DNA from: Pristionchus mayeri
Lineage: Eukaryota; Nematoda; Chromadorea; Rhabditida; Neodiplogasteridae
Direction of reading: 5' to 3'
NCBI GenBank assembly: GCA_036245805.1
Contig: BTRK01000001.1
Location: 32,808,758 to 32,872,757, forward strand
DNA: 64,000 nt
Shown here one piece after another: positions 11,882 to 22,602 of the stretch. Both the position numbers and the translations under genes were made by a program. Numbering within the stretch: the first letter of the stretch is position 1; every line of letters starts with the position of its first letter. The notes beneath the pieces are model-generated. The model did no database searches. It saw only the letters and a program-made list of their open reading frames with translations, and was not told the origin of the DNA.

Positions 11882-12851
11882 TGTACTATATTGTGCGGTT
11901 ATCTCGTATATCACGGGTGTTCATAGCATTCATTTGCAAAAGAGTTTTACCATTCCAGCTTGGTCGTTTCGAATTGTATAGATACAAGTTGTTTATAGCA
12001 TGATAAATTTATTGAATTTCAAAACTGTGTTCGGTGTGAATGGGACGCAATGAAAGAAGCGATGGGGGGGATGTTTTGCATGAATTCTTCAGCTCATTTT
12101 TTAAATGGAATTTTGAGACAGTATTCATTTGTTACAACTGGAATTGAGAAGTGCATCTTGATCTGATCAACTAATTGTTACAAATCTTTTCTTCTCATTA
12201 ATAAATAATTAGTCTAGTTAGGTGTTCTTTTTCGTCGTAAGTCGAGTTGACGACAGAACGAGTTACGGATTCGAAAGAAGGGTGGTGGAACTTCGGCATG
12301 AAAGAATCTGTAAGTCGAGTGATATTTTCCTCAGAATTTTCAAAACTTTTCTTACGGAAGGCTCATTTCTGTAGATCGGTGATGTGAAAATAATGATCTT
12401 TGATCTTTTGCAGAATATTCTCGAGCTCGGCAGCCACTATACCTTCGAATTTGGATTATTTACTCATTGGATTCGCATCTAATTAATCCGTGCAATTTTT
12501 TTCTGCATGTTCGACTGATTGTCCGTTTTCGTCGAGATAAATTATTTTAAGTACACGCAGCCTACCATACTGATCAACATGTTGGTTCCGTGTTGCAAGC
12601 AACATTCTAGGAACCACATGCCCGATTTCGATCGATACCTAGCTTCCGAGGGGTTCTCTCGCTTTAGTTATCTGTCTTCTTCTCATCCCTTTCGTTGTTC
12701 CTTTCGAGGAAATTTCTCCTCTTCGTATTCAATCTGATTGAATTCGTCTCCGATCCTACAGTAATCCTCGATCCTCTGACTTGATACGCATCTTTTCTCT
12801 CGTAAAATGAATCATTTTTAGCGTTCGGTCGGTCACCGCAGCTCCGCTCCC
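11882..12851. other. Intergenic region downstream of cic-1
   Basis: AT-rich 970 bp with cic-1 3' UTR and the probable promoter of the next plus-strand gene. The open frame at 12519-12737 has no recognisable protein character. Confidence 0.5.
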
Positions 12852-13314
12852 ATGGTAAGAGATACTTTCCATCTCACCTTAGCCTTGCATCTTCCTCTGC
12901 CGTCAGTCCTCGATTCGCGTTCAATCAAATGGTTTTTCAGTACACTCAAGAGGACGCCATGACGCAAAAGATGCCAGGAACTAGCACCCCTGGCTCTTCG
13001 AAGCCGCGTCCTCTCGCGAGCGGAACTGCAACGACCACCGGCGCTTCAGATCAGGGCAACGTGAGTTGACATTCAGCATGCGCAACCTACGTGGCAGTTG
13101 TAGGGGGATGAGAGCAAGGGAGCCCATCCCACGCACCAAGTGCCCAAGAAGAGGAAGAGAGGCGACAGAGGTACGATGAATGATGAGTGGTGCAACTGGG
13201 CATCTTCGCATTCCAGGCGACGGCGCAGCGACGTCTTCGGATGCTGCAGTCGGGCTCAAGAAGGCGAAGGTCGTCGTCGATGGTCCTCCGACGTTCGATC
13301 GCTCTCCTCGTCAG
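12852..13314 (+). CDS. N-terminal exons with nuclear localisation signal, probably of the GIY-YIG gene
   Basis: Four exons join in phase: 12852-12854 (a one-codon ATG exon before GTAAGA), 12941-13060, 13104-13170 and 13217-13314. The 96 residues are low-complexity Ser/Thr/Gly-rich and hold a classical basic nuclear localisation signal, PKKRKRG, in the third exon. No domain is visible. The segment ends at a GTTAGC donor in phase 0. I infer it belongs to the GIY-YIG nuclease gene that starts to be readable at 14944 on the same strand, but the 1.6-kb interval between could not be bridged exon by exon. A separate small nuclear protein is the alternative. Confidence 0.5.
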
Positions 13315-13464
13315 GTTAGCTTCCTCTTTTTGCCTGGCGCACTCGTACACTTGCCATTTTCACATTCACTAAAAACAGTGTGAGGTACGGTGTGATTGAT
13401 GTGTGTTCACCTAACGCATTCTGTGTGTAATGGCTACCTCTGTTCGTTGTGTGCTGTGCTGTTT

Positions 13465-13549
13465 CGGGGTTTGTCATTTTAGGACTCAGTGATGAATTTT
13501 GAACACGCTATTTTTCAACATCTGTAGATTTCTAAAATGATGCACTCCC
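13465..13549. mobile_element. Diverged family B MITE
   Basis: The left end, GGGGTTTGTCATTTTAGGAC, and the right end, TTCTAAAATGATGCACTCCC, are near-inverted copies of each other. They match the ends of the elements at 8814 and 30050. Confidence 0.5.
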
Positions 13550-13899
13550 TACTGTTTCTTCCTTCGACGTGCTTATGTTCTGATTTCACTGCACCTAATC
13601 TTAATTGTACCTACTATTTTCATGAATATATGAAATGCAATGCTTATTTTCAGAAATGAACTGTCGCTTCGTGGGAAGAAATCCACCATCGCTCTTCGTT
13701 TTGCACAGTGTAAGCGAATGTTCTGCCATAGGTCAAGAGCAGATGATTTAATCACTTTTCATGAACACCGTGACCGAATGAGAGGAAGCAGTTGAGATCA
13801 AGAAAAGTGGAATTATTTCCTTCGACATCTGAGCGAGAAGATTTCGTATTAGACGGCTAATCCGATCGCTGACTCGACCAATCCGAGACGAAGAAGTCG

Positions 13900-13984
13900 A
13901 TCAATCGTCTGACTCTATCGTATTTGCACCCTCTCTCGCCTTCTCTGACCGACTAGAGAGTGTGTGCATTTGGGAGAGTCAGAT
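13900..13984. repeat. Dispersed 80-bp palindrome (CTCTCTCGC family)
   Basis: The arms TCTGACTCT...CTCTCTCGC and ...GAGAGTGTG...GAGAGTCAGA are about 30 bp each around a loop reading TTCTCTGACC. Related palindromes lie at 28449, 45643, 48725 and 49910. Confidence 0.6.
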
Positions 13985-14943
13985 CATTGCTCAAGAAGTC
14001 ACTCATGTAGTAACACTGTATGAGCGAGGAATAATATCGAACTCGAGCAGCGGCGAATTCCTCGAAATTCCCACTGAGGAAGATCCGCCTCAAAACTAGT
14101 AAATTCAGGCTAAAGGTAAGTCGATTATTAGCCCTTTGACTGATCGTCTTCCTCCGCTATTCCATACTTTTATTTTAGTTTTCATGATTCTGTAAGTTAT
14201 GAATACGATAAATATTGGTTCATTGCATCCATCCGCAATCGTTCGATGTTCAATAAATTATCACTGATTTTTACAGAATATTCTATTTTCGTCATCATTG
14301 ATTTCATTTGCATCTCACTGAAGATTAATGAAATAATCGAGTTTGAATGTTGAATCTGAGCATCTTCATCTCTTCATCTTACACACTCTCTCGACCTTTG
14401 GACCGACCAGTTAGCAAGTGAAAAAAGAGATGATTTTAATTTTTTTATCTGCAAGTACGGTTTTGGGGAAGCCTTCTTCTTATGGCTCTCTGATTTTATC
14501 TCGCCTGTTGTTTCTTCTCGTTGTGTGATTTTTTTTGCACCGAACATTCATATCTAATTCGCGTTAAAAGTAAATGCCATGGGGAAGAACACGCTGTATC
14601 TCTCGGATTATTCTATCGTTATTCTCTGGATCGAAAAGGACCTCGGGTTTCTCTTATTTTCGGGTCAGATACAGAAATTGTCCAGGTAAAGATTCGTATT
14701 CCTAGAGTTCTGGCCTGTGAATGCTCACTAGGAAGCGCTATAGTATGATCGCAGATAGCGTAGATCGAGTAGTTGACGTTGGCTGTTTCTCGATTCCGAT
14801 GTAGCTACGGTACTGTTAATCGTGAGCTGCAGGTGGTTGCTGGCCAGGTGAGAGCTGGCCCCGCCACAAGAGTCGCAGCAGCATCAGTCGCATCCGACTG
14901 GGTAATCTTTCTTCAATGTCATGGGCACTTCCGACTTATTCAG

Positions 14944-16117
14944 TTCTCTGCGCCGTTCAAAGCCATGGTGAGAGGGGAGGAGTGGGATGAAGAGAGGGGC
15001 AGAGATCTCGCCGGCCTCACCCAGTAAGCTAATTCCCGTCCAAGTAAAGTTACTTTGCCTTGTATCGCAATTCAGAATTCTCGTATTATTCGTTTTCGAT
15101 AATTCGTCATTTTGTCCAGTGGACTTGTTTCAGAATTAGAAACAGTATCCTCTGCAGAGTAATTATGTTCAGACGTTTTTACTACGGGGAGGAGGACACT
15201 GAGCGAGGCTACAATTTCTTCACGTACCTCCTAAGTGATCCGACGAATCTGCCCAAGGAGAGAGGAGACTGGACGAGACTGCAGCTGGTCGAGTCAAGTA
15301 AACCACGCTTCGATTAGGTTGTCGATGTGGTAGAACAAGGAGGAAGTGCTCCTCTCTCCATTCCTCGTGATCTCTCTCAGCTACCGAAAAGAGAGAATTC
15401 ACGGAATTTCACCTCGTTTATAATTTATCGTGATCGCAGTAATCTACGTGGGCAAGGGGACGAAGGGCCGCCCCGGCAATCACGCCGAGCAGTCCCTTGC
15501 TGACCTGAACGAGGTGAGCTGTAAAGTTTGATATTCTGAGCCTCTTCATTTCCCGCACTCTCTCGCCGTTTGAGAGTGAACGAAACGGAGGACTCAAGTG
15601 ACTGGTCATGCGCTATTCGCAGGACCTGGAGATTCGCTCTGAAAAGAAGAAGGTGCTCATCGATCTCCTGCGAGGAGATGGCTACAGGAAGGACAGCTTC
15701 TGCTTGGATAGCCACAACAACGTAAGTTCGAACTCATTTCTCTGCAGACTGATCTGTTCTTGTTGTAGCAGGCACATCTGTATGAGACGGCCGTGCTCGC
15801 CGCTCTCGGAGGACCGGAGGCGATGAAGAAGGGCAGCCTCACCAACCTCAAGGACGGAGACGCTCAAAAGGACACGGTCGGCCTGCGCAAGCTCACCCCC
15901 AAGGAGTTGCAGCTGCTCGGCACTTTCATCCTCAAGGTAAATACATTTTGTGTTTAACAATAATTATTATTTTGAGGGTGCGCTGGATGCGATCCTCGCC
16001 GACCAGATGTCCTTCAACCTCCTCAAGGACCGTCACGTGAAGAAGGTTGCAAGTGACGAGAAGGTCAAGCAGGAGAAGAAGATGAAGATGGATGGAATGG
16101 GCAATATTCACGAGTGA
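14944..16117 (+). CDS. GIY-YIG endonuclease, ANKLE1/LEM-3 type
   Basis: Six exons join in phase to a TGA: 14944-15023, 15158-15297, 15440-15513, 15623-15721, 15769-15936 and 15977-16117 (234 codons). They encode the GIY-YIG nuclease fold as seen in ANKLE1 (human) and LEM-3 (C. elegans), which cleave branched DNA and chromatin bridges. Visible landmarks are NFFTYLLSD (the GIY strand), IYVGKGTKGRP (the YIG strand with the catalytic arginine position), HLYETAVLAALG (the helix with the metal-binding glutamate) and SLTNLKDGD (the conserved Asn after it). A Lys-rich tail follows. ANKLE1 and LEM-3 carry ankyrin repeats and a LEM domain upstream. I could not find either here, so this may be a stripped-down paralogue or have unrecognised upstream exons. 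The last intron is 40 bp with an unusual TTTGAG acceptor. Confidence 0.8.
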
Positions 16118-16420
16118 ATCCCTCCCTCCTCCCCCACCTCCTCACCCCCATCGTTCTCATTATTGTTTACTCTATGTGCGCTCCCCCATTGTTATTTTCA
16201 TATTTTTATATTCGTACTTTTTGCACTTGCTTGTTGATTGTTGATGCTTGATTCACTTGTAATATGCGTGAGTTTTCCTCGGTGTCCTCAAAGAGGACTT
16301 TTGTTGATAAAATTGATCCGAGGAGCGAGTTTATTCACATAAATTAGTTGAGATACACATCGAATAATGGTTACGATAGATTTTACTAAGAAAGTCTTCC
16401 TTCCTTCTCCCCTCATTCCT
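16118..16420. other. 3' flank of the GIY-YIG gene
   Basis: About 300 bp of AT-rich 3' UTR and spacer with no structure that I can see, leading directly into the satellite. Confidence 0.6.
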
Positions 16421-17491
16421 CGATCAGTTCCGTTCTCCATAGAATCCCCGGTCTGATCAGATTTGAATTGGTCACCGGGAATTCTACGGACGAGGGCCTC
16501 GAGTGCTCTTCCCTCCCTTCTCCCCCCTTCCCTCTCTTCACCACTCGATCAGTTCCCTTCTCCCTAGAATCTCCCGGTCTGATCAGATTTGAATTGGTCA
16601 CCGGGAATTCTACGGACGAGGGCCTCGAGTGCTCTTCCCTCCCTTCTTCCCCCTTCCCTCTCTTCACCACTCGATAAGTTCCCTTCTCCCTAGAATCTCC
16701 CGGTCTGATCAGATTTGAATTGGTCACCGGGAATTCTACGGACGAGGGCCTCGAGTGCTCTTCCCTCCCTTCTTCCCCCTTCCCTCTCTTCACCACTCGA
16801 TAAGTTCCCTTCTCCCTAGAATCTCCCGGTCTGATCAGATTTGAATTGGTCACCGGGAATTCTACGGACGAGGGCCTCGAGTGCTCTTCCCTCCCTTCTT
16901 CCCCCTTCCCTCTCTTCACCACTCGATCAGTTCCCTTCTCCCTAGAATCTCCCGGTCTGATCAGATTTGAATTGGTCACCGGGAATACTACGGACGAGGG
17001 CCTCGAGTGCTCTTCCCTCCCTTCTTCCCCCTTCCCTCTCTTCACCACTCGATCAGTTCCCTTCTCCCTAGAATCTCCCGGTCTGATCAGATTTGAATTG
17101 GTCACCGGGAATTCTACGGACGAGGGCCTCGAGTGCTCTTCCCTCCCTTCTTCCCCCTTCCCTCTCTTCACCACTCGATCAGTTCCCTTCTCCCTAGAAT
17201 CTCCCGGTCTGATCAGATTTGAATTGGTCACCGGGAATACTACGGACGAGGGCCTCGAGTGCTCTTCCCTCCCTTCTTCCCCCTTCCCTCTCTTCACCAC
17301 TCGATCAGTTCCCTTCTCCCTAGAATCTCCCGGTCTGATCAGATTTGAATTGGTCACCGGGAATTCTACGGACGAGGGCCTCGAGTGCTCTTCCCTCCCT
17401 TCTTCCCCCTTCCCTCTCTTCACCACTCGATCAGTTCCCTTCTCCCTAGAATCTCCCGGTCTGATCAGATTTGAATTGGTCACCGGGAATT
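16421..17491 (+). repeat. 126-bp satellite array, forward block 1
   Basis: About eight and a half head-to-tail copies of a 126-bp unit. The anchor GTCTGATCAGATTTGAATTG recurs every 126 bp from 16450 to 17458. Each unit has a GGTCACC site, a GAATTC site, a CTCGAG site and a pyrimidine-rich stretch. Units differ by a few substitutions. Since 126 is a multiple of three and the unit lacks stops in one frame per strand, long open frames appear on both strands (363 and 225 codons). I treat these as repeat artefacts. The block is interrupted by the retrotransposon at 17492. Confidence 0.95.
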
Positions 17492-20398
17492 TCTGGGTTC
17501 TCAAGTGTGTGGCGAGCGGTTGAGTGCGATTTCGTCTCTCCGTCTCCGGTTCCGCCCGCCCGGATTCCCTCTCCCAGACGCGTTGGCACGCGGGAGTTGT
17601 ACGCCGCCACGATGGGTCGCCACTTCTACATCGGCACCATCAACGCCAGGACGCTCGGCCCAAGGGAGAAGCAGTCGGAGATGGAACTCGCCCTCGACAA
17701 GATCAAGTGGGACGTGGTTGCAGTGCAGGAAGCCAGGATTGTGGGTTGTGCCTCGTTCAATCTTACATCCTCAGGCACTGTAGTCTACCACTCGGGCGGG
17801 CCCACTGCTTCCCATGGCGTGGCATTTTTGCTTCGACCGCAACTCGCGCGCGGAGCTGTGTTCAATGGCCTCTCCCCTCGTTTGGCCACTCTGCTCCTTC
17901 CCGACCTACGGCTCTTCCTGGTCTGCGCTTACGCCCCTACGTCTTCCTACGATGACGACGCGTATGAAGACTTCCTAGACCAGGTTGAGACCGCCCTGCG
18001 GAGTGCCCCAAAAGGCCATATGCCAGTTCTGGTTGGTGACTTCAACTGTCGAGTGGCGAGGGAACCTGGCAATGAAAGATTTGTCGGTAACTTTGCCTCT
18101 CCCACACCGAACTCACGCGGACGCTGCTTCACTGAGCTCTGCGTGAGGAACAGACTGCGCATCCTGAACACGTTCCCCAAGAGACGGCACGGTCGAATCT
18201 GGACCTGGCGATCCCCAAACGGCTCCGCATTCCACCAAATTGACTACGTTGCAGCGCCCGCCACAGCGAGAGTAGTCAACTGTGGAGTCGTTGGTCGGTT
18301 TGAGTTTGACTCCGACCATCGCCTTGTTCGGATGTGCCTCTCCCTCCCTGACAAGGCGAGGCAGAAAAGATGCAGGGAGCGGCTAGATTTCGATCGAACC
18401 GCTTTTACTGTCAACGCAAACCTTCTCGCGTCACTGCCCCTTGCCCGCCCCAGTTCTGCCGCCGACGCCTATACTACGGTAAAGGCTTTCACGGAGACCG
18501 CGGCAACGAACTGCTGGAGGAAGCGCCAATCCCCTTCTTGGATCTCGAGTGGAACGCGGAAGCTCCTAGCGATGCGCCATGAATTGCAATCCAACTCCCA
18601 ACAAGCTGTCGCCTACTCAGCTGCCTGCAAAGCTGCCCGGACGAGTTTCGTCGATGACATCAGGAAGCGAAAGGAGGCGCAAGCACGGCAAGCAGCAACC
18701 ATGGGAAGGAGCATCGTGAAGAGCATGCTGAGTCTGCAAACCTCAAAGAAGCGCCTTCTAGTTCCCGACCCTGTAACTGGTGCTCTCTCTCAAGCAGCTA
18801 CCAAGACAGTGGTCCAGAGCTTCTTTGACGGTCTCTACACCCCTGCAGTTCCGTGTCCACTCCCAGTCCCTCCTCAGCCTCTGGATCCCCTTCCTCCCTT
18901 CCTACCCGATGAGGTCAGCAAAGCGATGTCCCAACTCAAGTGTGGTCACTCACCCGGTTCGGATGGCATTCTCCCTGATATGCTATACCACTCTCGAAAC
19001 CACCTTGCTCCCGTTATCGCTGATCTACTCAACTATCTGGTAGATGGAGAGGCTGTTCCAAGCGACCTGACCGAAGCAATTGTCACTCTTCTGCACAAGA
19101 AAGGAGACCCTACCAACATTGGGAACTTCCGTCCCATCTCCCTCCTCACCGTTTCCCTGAAGACAATGACCAAAGTCATTCTTCAGAGACTCGAAACTGT
19201 GCTTGAAGAAACAGAGTCCTCGACCCAAACCGGCTTCCGGCGCGGCTACAGTACTCTCGACAACCTGCATGCCATCAAGCAGGTCGCTGAAAGAACCTCC
19301 GAGTACGGTATCCCAATCTACTTGGCGTTCGTCGACTTCAAGAAGGCGTTCGACTGTGTGGAGTGGAATGCCTGCTGGCAAGCCCTCTTCTCGTTCGGAG
19401 CCCATCCCTCCCTCGTCCACATGTTGCGCCGTCTCTACGAGTCCTCCTCTACACTCATTCGAGTTAATGAGGAGCTCGTTCCTGTGACTGTGCGTCGAGG
19501 AGTCCGCCAAGGGGATACCCTCTCCCCTCGTCTCTTCAACGCAGTGCTACGATCAGCCATGGACAACATTGACTGGGAGTCAGATGGAATTAGAATCGAC
19601 GGAAGGAACCTTTGCCACTTGGAGTATGCCGATGACGTGGCTCTCGTTGCCAAATCTCGACCCGAGCTGGAACGAATGCTGAAGAAGCTGATGGACGCGT
19701 GCAGCCGAGTTGGTCTCGAAGTGAATGCAAGCAAGACCAACCTCCTCACCTCCTGCACCTCTACCCGCAATCCAATAATCATCGGCAATCTGCGATTCGA
19801 ATTCGTCGATAGCGCCACCTATCTCGGAGGAAGAATAGCTCTTCCCTTGGATCATTCCGACGAAATAGAACACCGGATTCGATTAGGGTGGCTGGCCTGG
19901 AGTAAGCTCTCGCACCTCCTATCTTCTCGAATTCTGTCCATCAAGATCAGGAGGAGAGTCTTCGAGAGCTGCATCACGGCTACAGTTCTCTATGGGTGTG
20001 AAGTATGGGCTCTGAGATCTAGCGAGAAGGAGAGGCTGAGAGTCACCCAGAGGAAGATGGAAAGAAAGATGCTTGGAGTCACGCTAAGGGACAGATGGAG
20101 GAATGACCGCGTGAGAGGGATTACCAAGCTGAGAGACTGGAATGAGGAAGGATTGAAACGAAAAGCGCGCTGGGCCCTCAAGATCAGAAGAATGGGAGTG
20201 GAACAGTGGAGCCGTGCGACAACTGTCTGGACTCCATTCAATAGGACTCGTCCCCCCGGAAAGCCTCGCGCGCGATGGAGAGACGACCTATCCCGAGCTA
20301 TTGGCAGCCATTGGTGGAGTGCAACTTATGAAGACTACCGACCTATCATCTTCTGAGCGTTTCCGCCTGATAAGATAAATTGATTGATTGATTGATTG
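17492..20398 (+). mobile_element. Full-length RTE-type non-LTR retrotransposon inserted in the satellite
   Basis: A 2907-bp element is flanked by a perfect 10-bp target-site duplication, ACCGGGAATT, at 17482-17491 and 20399-20408. This sequence is part of the satellite unit, and the array resumes exactly where it broke. The element ends in four to five copies of TGAT, a short tandem tail typical of the RTE clade in place of poly(A). It carries one long ORF. The intact ORF, exact duplication and complete 5' region point to recent insertion. Confidence 0.92.
17612..20356 (+). CDS. RTE-type endonuclease/reverse transcriptase
   Basis: A 914-residue protein that nicks DNA and copies the element RNA at the target. 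The N-terminal APE-like endonuclease spans about residues 1-240, with GTINARTL, VQEARI, GDFNCRV (near 141) and SDHRLV (near 233). The reverse transcriptase follows, with LLHKKGDPTNIGNFRPISLL, FVDFKKAFDCVEW (near 573) and the catalytic YADDVAL (near 672). A C-terminal region contains GCEVWAL and RPPGKPRARW, as in RTE and BovB proteins. I chose the ATG at 17612 because it begins directly at the endonuclease fold. The frame stays open upstream to 17471, but that start lies in satellite DNA. No frameshift or stop interrupts the ORF, so it may be active. No separate ORF1 or zinc knuckle is present, as usual for this clade. Confidence 0.93.
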   Translation: MGRHFYIGTINARTLGPREKQSEMELALDKIKWDVVAVQEARIVGCASFNLTSSGTVVYHSGGPTASHGVAFLLRPQLARGAVFNGLSPRLATLLLPDLRLFLVCAYAPTSSYDDDAYEDFLDQVETALRSAPKGHMPVLVGDFNCRVAREPGNERFVGNFASPTPNSRGRCFTELCVRNRLRILNTFPKRRHGRIWTWRSPNGSAFHQIDYVAAPATARVVNCGVVGRFEFDSDHRLVRMCLSLPDKARQKRCRERLDFDRTAFTVNANLLASLPLARPSSAADAYTTVKAFTETAATNCWRKRQSPSWISSGTRKLLAMRHELQSNSQQAVAYSAACKAARTSFVDDIRKRKEAQARQAATMGRSIVKSMLSLQTSKKRLLVPDPVTGALSQAATKTVVQSFFDGLYTPAVPCPLPVPPQPLDPLPPFLPDEVSKAMSQLKCGHSPGSDGILPDMLYHSRNHLAPVIADLLNYLVDGEAVPSDLTEAIVTLLHKKGDPTNIGNFRPISLLTVSLKTMTKVILQRLETVLEETESSTQTGFRRGYSTLDNLHAIKQVAERTSEYGIPIYLAFVDFKKAFDCVEWNACWQALFSFGAHPSLVHMLRRLYESSSTLIRVNEELVPVTVRRGVRQGDTLSPRLFNAVLRSAMDNIDWESDGIRIDGRNLCHLEYADDVALVAKSRPELERMLKKLMDACSRVGLEVNASKTNLLTSCTSTRNPIIIGNLRFEFVDSATYLGGRIALPLDHSDEIEHRIRLGWLAWSKLSHLLSSRILSIKIRRRVFESCITATVLYGCEVWALRSSEKERLRVTQRKMERKMLGVTLRDRWRNDRVRGITKLRDWNEEGLKRKARWALKIRRMGVEQWSRATTVWTPFNRTRPPGKPRARWRDDLSRAIGSHWWSATYEDYRPIIF

Positions 20399-22602
20399 AC
20401 CGGGAATTCTACGGACGAGGGCCTCGAGTGCTCTTCCCTCCCTTCTCCCCCCTTCCCTCTCTTCACCACTCGATCAGTTCCCTTCTCCCTAGAATCTCCC
20501 GGTCTGATCAGATTTGAATTGGTCACCGGGAATTCTACGGACGAGGGCCTCGAGTGCTCTTCCCTCCCTTCTTCCCCCTTCCCTCTCTTCACCACTCGAT
20601 AAGTTCCCTTCTCCCTAGAATCTCCCGCTCTGATCAGATTTGAATTGGTCACCGGGAATTCTACGGACGAGGGCCTCGAGTGCTCTTCCTTCCCTTCTTC
20701 CCCCTTCCCTCTCTTCACCACTCGATCAGTTCCCTTCTCCCTAGAATCTCCCGGTCTGATCAGATTTGAATTGGTCACCGGGAATACTACGGACGAGGGC
20801 CTCGAGTGCTCTTCCCTCCCTTCTTCCCCCTTCCCTCTCTTCACCACTCGATAAGTTCCCTTCTGCCTAGAATCTCGCGGTCTGATCAGATTTGAATTGG
20901 TCACCGGGAATTCTACGGACGAGGGCCTCGAGTGCTCTTCCCTCCCTTATTCCCCCTTCCCTCTCTTCACCACTCGATAAGTTCCCTTCTCCCTAGAATC
21001 TCCCGGTCTCATCAGATTTGAGTTGGTCACCAGGAATTCTACGGACGAGCTCCTCGAGTGCTCTTCCCTCCCTTATTCCCCCTTCCCTCTCTTCACCACT
21101 CGATCAGTTCCCTTCTCCCTAGAATCTCCCGGTCTGGTCAGATTTGAATTGGTCACCGGGAATTCTACGGACGAGGGCCTCGAGTGCTCTTCCCTCCCTT
21201 CTTCCCCCTTCCCTCTCTTCACCACTCGATAAGTTCCCTTCTGCCTAGAATCTCGCGGTCTGATCAGATTTGAATTGGTCACCGGGAATTTTACGGACGA
21301 GGGCCTCGAGTGCTCTTCCCTCCCTTCTTCCCCCTTTCCTCTCTTCACCACACGATAAGTTCCCTTCTCCCTAGAATCTCCCGGTCTGATCAGATTTGAA
21401 TTGGTCACCGGGAATTCTACGGACGAGGGCCTCGAGTGCTCTTCCCTCCCTTATTCCCCCTTCCCTCTCTTCACCACTCGATAAGTTCCCTTCTGCCTAG
21501 AATCTCGCGGTCTGATCAGATTTGAATTGGTCACCGGGAATTCTACGGACGAGGGCCTCGAGTGCTCTTCCCTCCCTTCTTCCCCCTTCCCTCTCTTCAC
21601 CACTCGATAAGTTCCCTGCTCCCTAGAATCTCCCGGTCTGATCAGATTTGAATTGGTCACCGGGAATTCTACGGACGAGGGCCTCGAGTGCTCTTCCCTC
21701 CCTTCTTCCCCCTTCCCCCTCTTCACCACTCGATCAGTTCCCTTCTCCCTAGAATCTCCCGGTCTGATCAGATTTGAATTGGTCACCGGGAATTCTACGG
21801 ACGAGGGCCTCGAGTGCTCTTCCCTCCCTTCTTCCCCCTTCCCTCTCTTCACCACTCGATAAGTTCCCTTCTCCCTAGAATCTCCCGGTCTGATCAGATT
21901 TGAATTGGTCACCGGGAATTCTACGGACGAGGGCCTCGAGTGCTCTTCCCTTTTTTCTCCCCCCTTCCCTCTCTTCACCAGTCGATAAGTTCCCTTCTCC
22001 CTAGAATCTCCCGGTCTGATCAGATTTGAATTGGTCACCGGGAATTCTACGGACGAGGGCCTCGAGTGCTCTTCCCTTTTTTCTCCCCCCTTCCCTCTCT
22101 TCACCAGTCGATAAGTTCCCTTCTCCCTAGAATCTCCCGGTCTGATCAGATTTGAATTGGTCACCGGGAATTCTACGGACGAGGGCCTCGAGTGCTCTTC
22201 CCTTTTTTCTCCCCCCTTCCCTCTCTTCACCAGTCGATAAGTTCCCTTCTCCCTAGAATCTCCCGGTCTGATCAGATTTGAGTTGGTCACCGGGAATTCT
22301 ACGGACGAGGGCCTCGAGTGCTCTTCCCTTTTTTCTCCCCCTTCCCTCTCTTCACCAGTCGATAAGTTCCCTTCTCCCTAGAATCTCCCGGTCTGATCAG
22401 ATTTGAGTTGGTCACCGGGAATTCTACGGACGAGAGCCTCGAGTGCTCTTAACTCCCTTCTCCCCCCTCCCTCTACGGACGAGGGCCTCGAGTGCTCTTC
22501 CCTCCCTTATTCCCCTTCCCTCTCTTCACCACTCGATCAGTTCCCTTCTCCCTAGAATCTCCCGGTCTGATCAGATTTGAATTGGTCACCGGGAATTCTA
22601 AA
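20399..22602 (+). repeat. 126-bp satellite array, forward block 2
   Basis: About 17 more copies in the same orientation as block 1. Variants cluster locally: adjacent units near 21950-22330 share a CCTTTTTTCTCC replacement of the usual CCTCCCTTCTTCC, a sign of local tandem amplification. The units near 22440-22500 are irregular and shortened. Confidence 0.93.

Larger units (their letters stand above)
13315..14943 (+). other. Unresolved interval, mostly intronic, between NLS exons and GIY-YIG exons
   Basis: AT-rich with two repeats: a family B MITE at 13465-13549 and an 80-bp palindrome at 13900-13984. One exon is likely at 14805-14901, which joins the next exon in frame (VASDW then FSAPFKAM). 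No ankyrin-repeat or LEM-domain sequence was recognised here. Confidence 0.45.

Noticed and set aside
16413..17523. Long ORFs on both strands of the satellite (363 and 225 codons) as protein genes
   Set aside because: They repeat with the 126-bp period, exist on both strands at once and recur in every block. They follow from the unit length being a multiple of three.
17471..17611. Upstream extension of the retrotransposon ORF to 17471
   Set aside because: The first 20 bp are satellite DNA outside the insertion, and the protein similarity starts at 17612.
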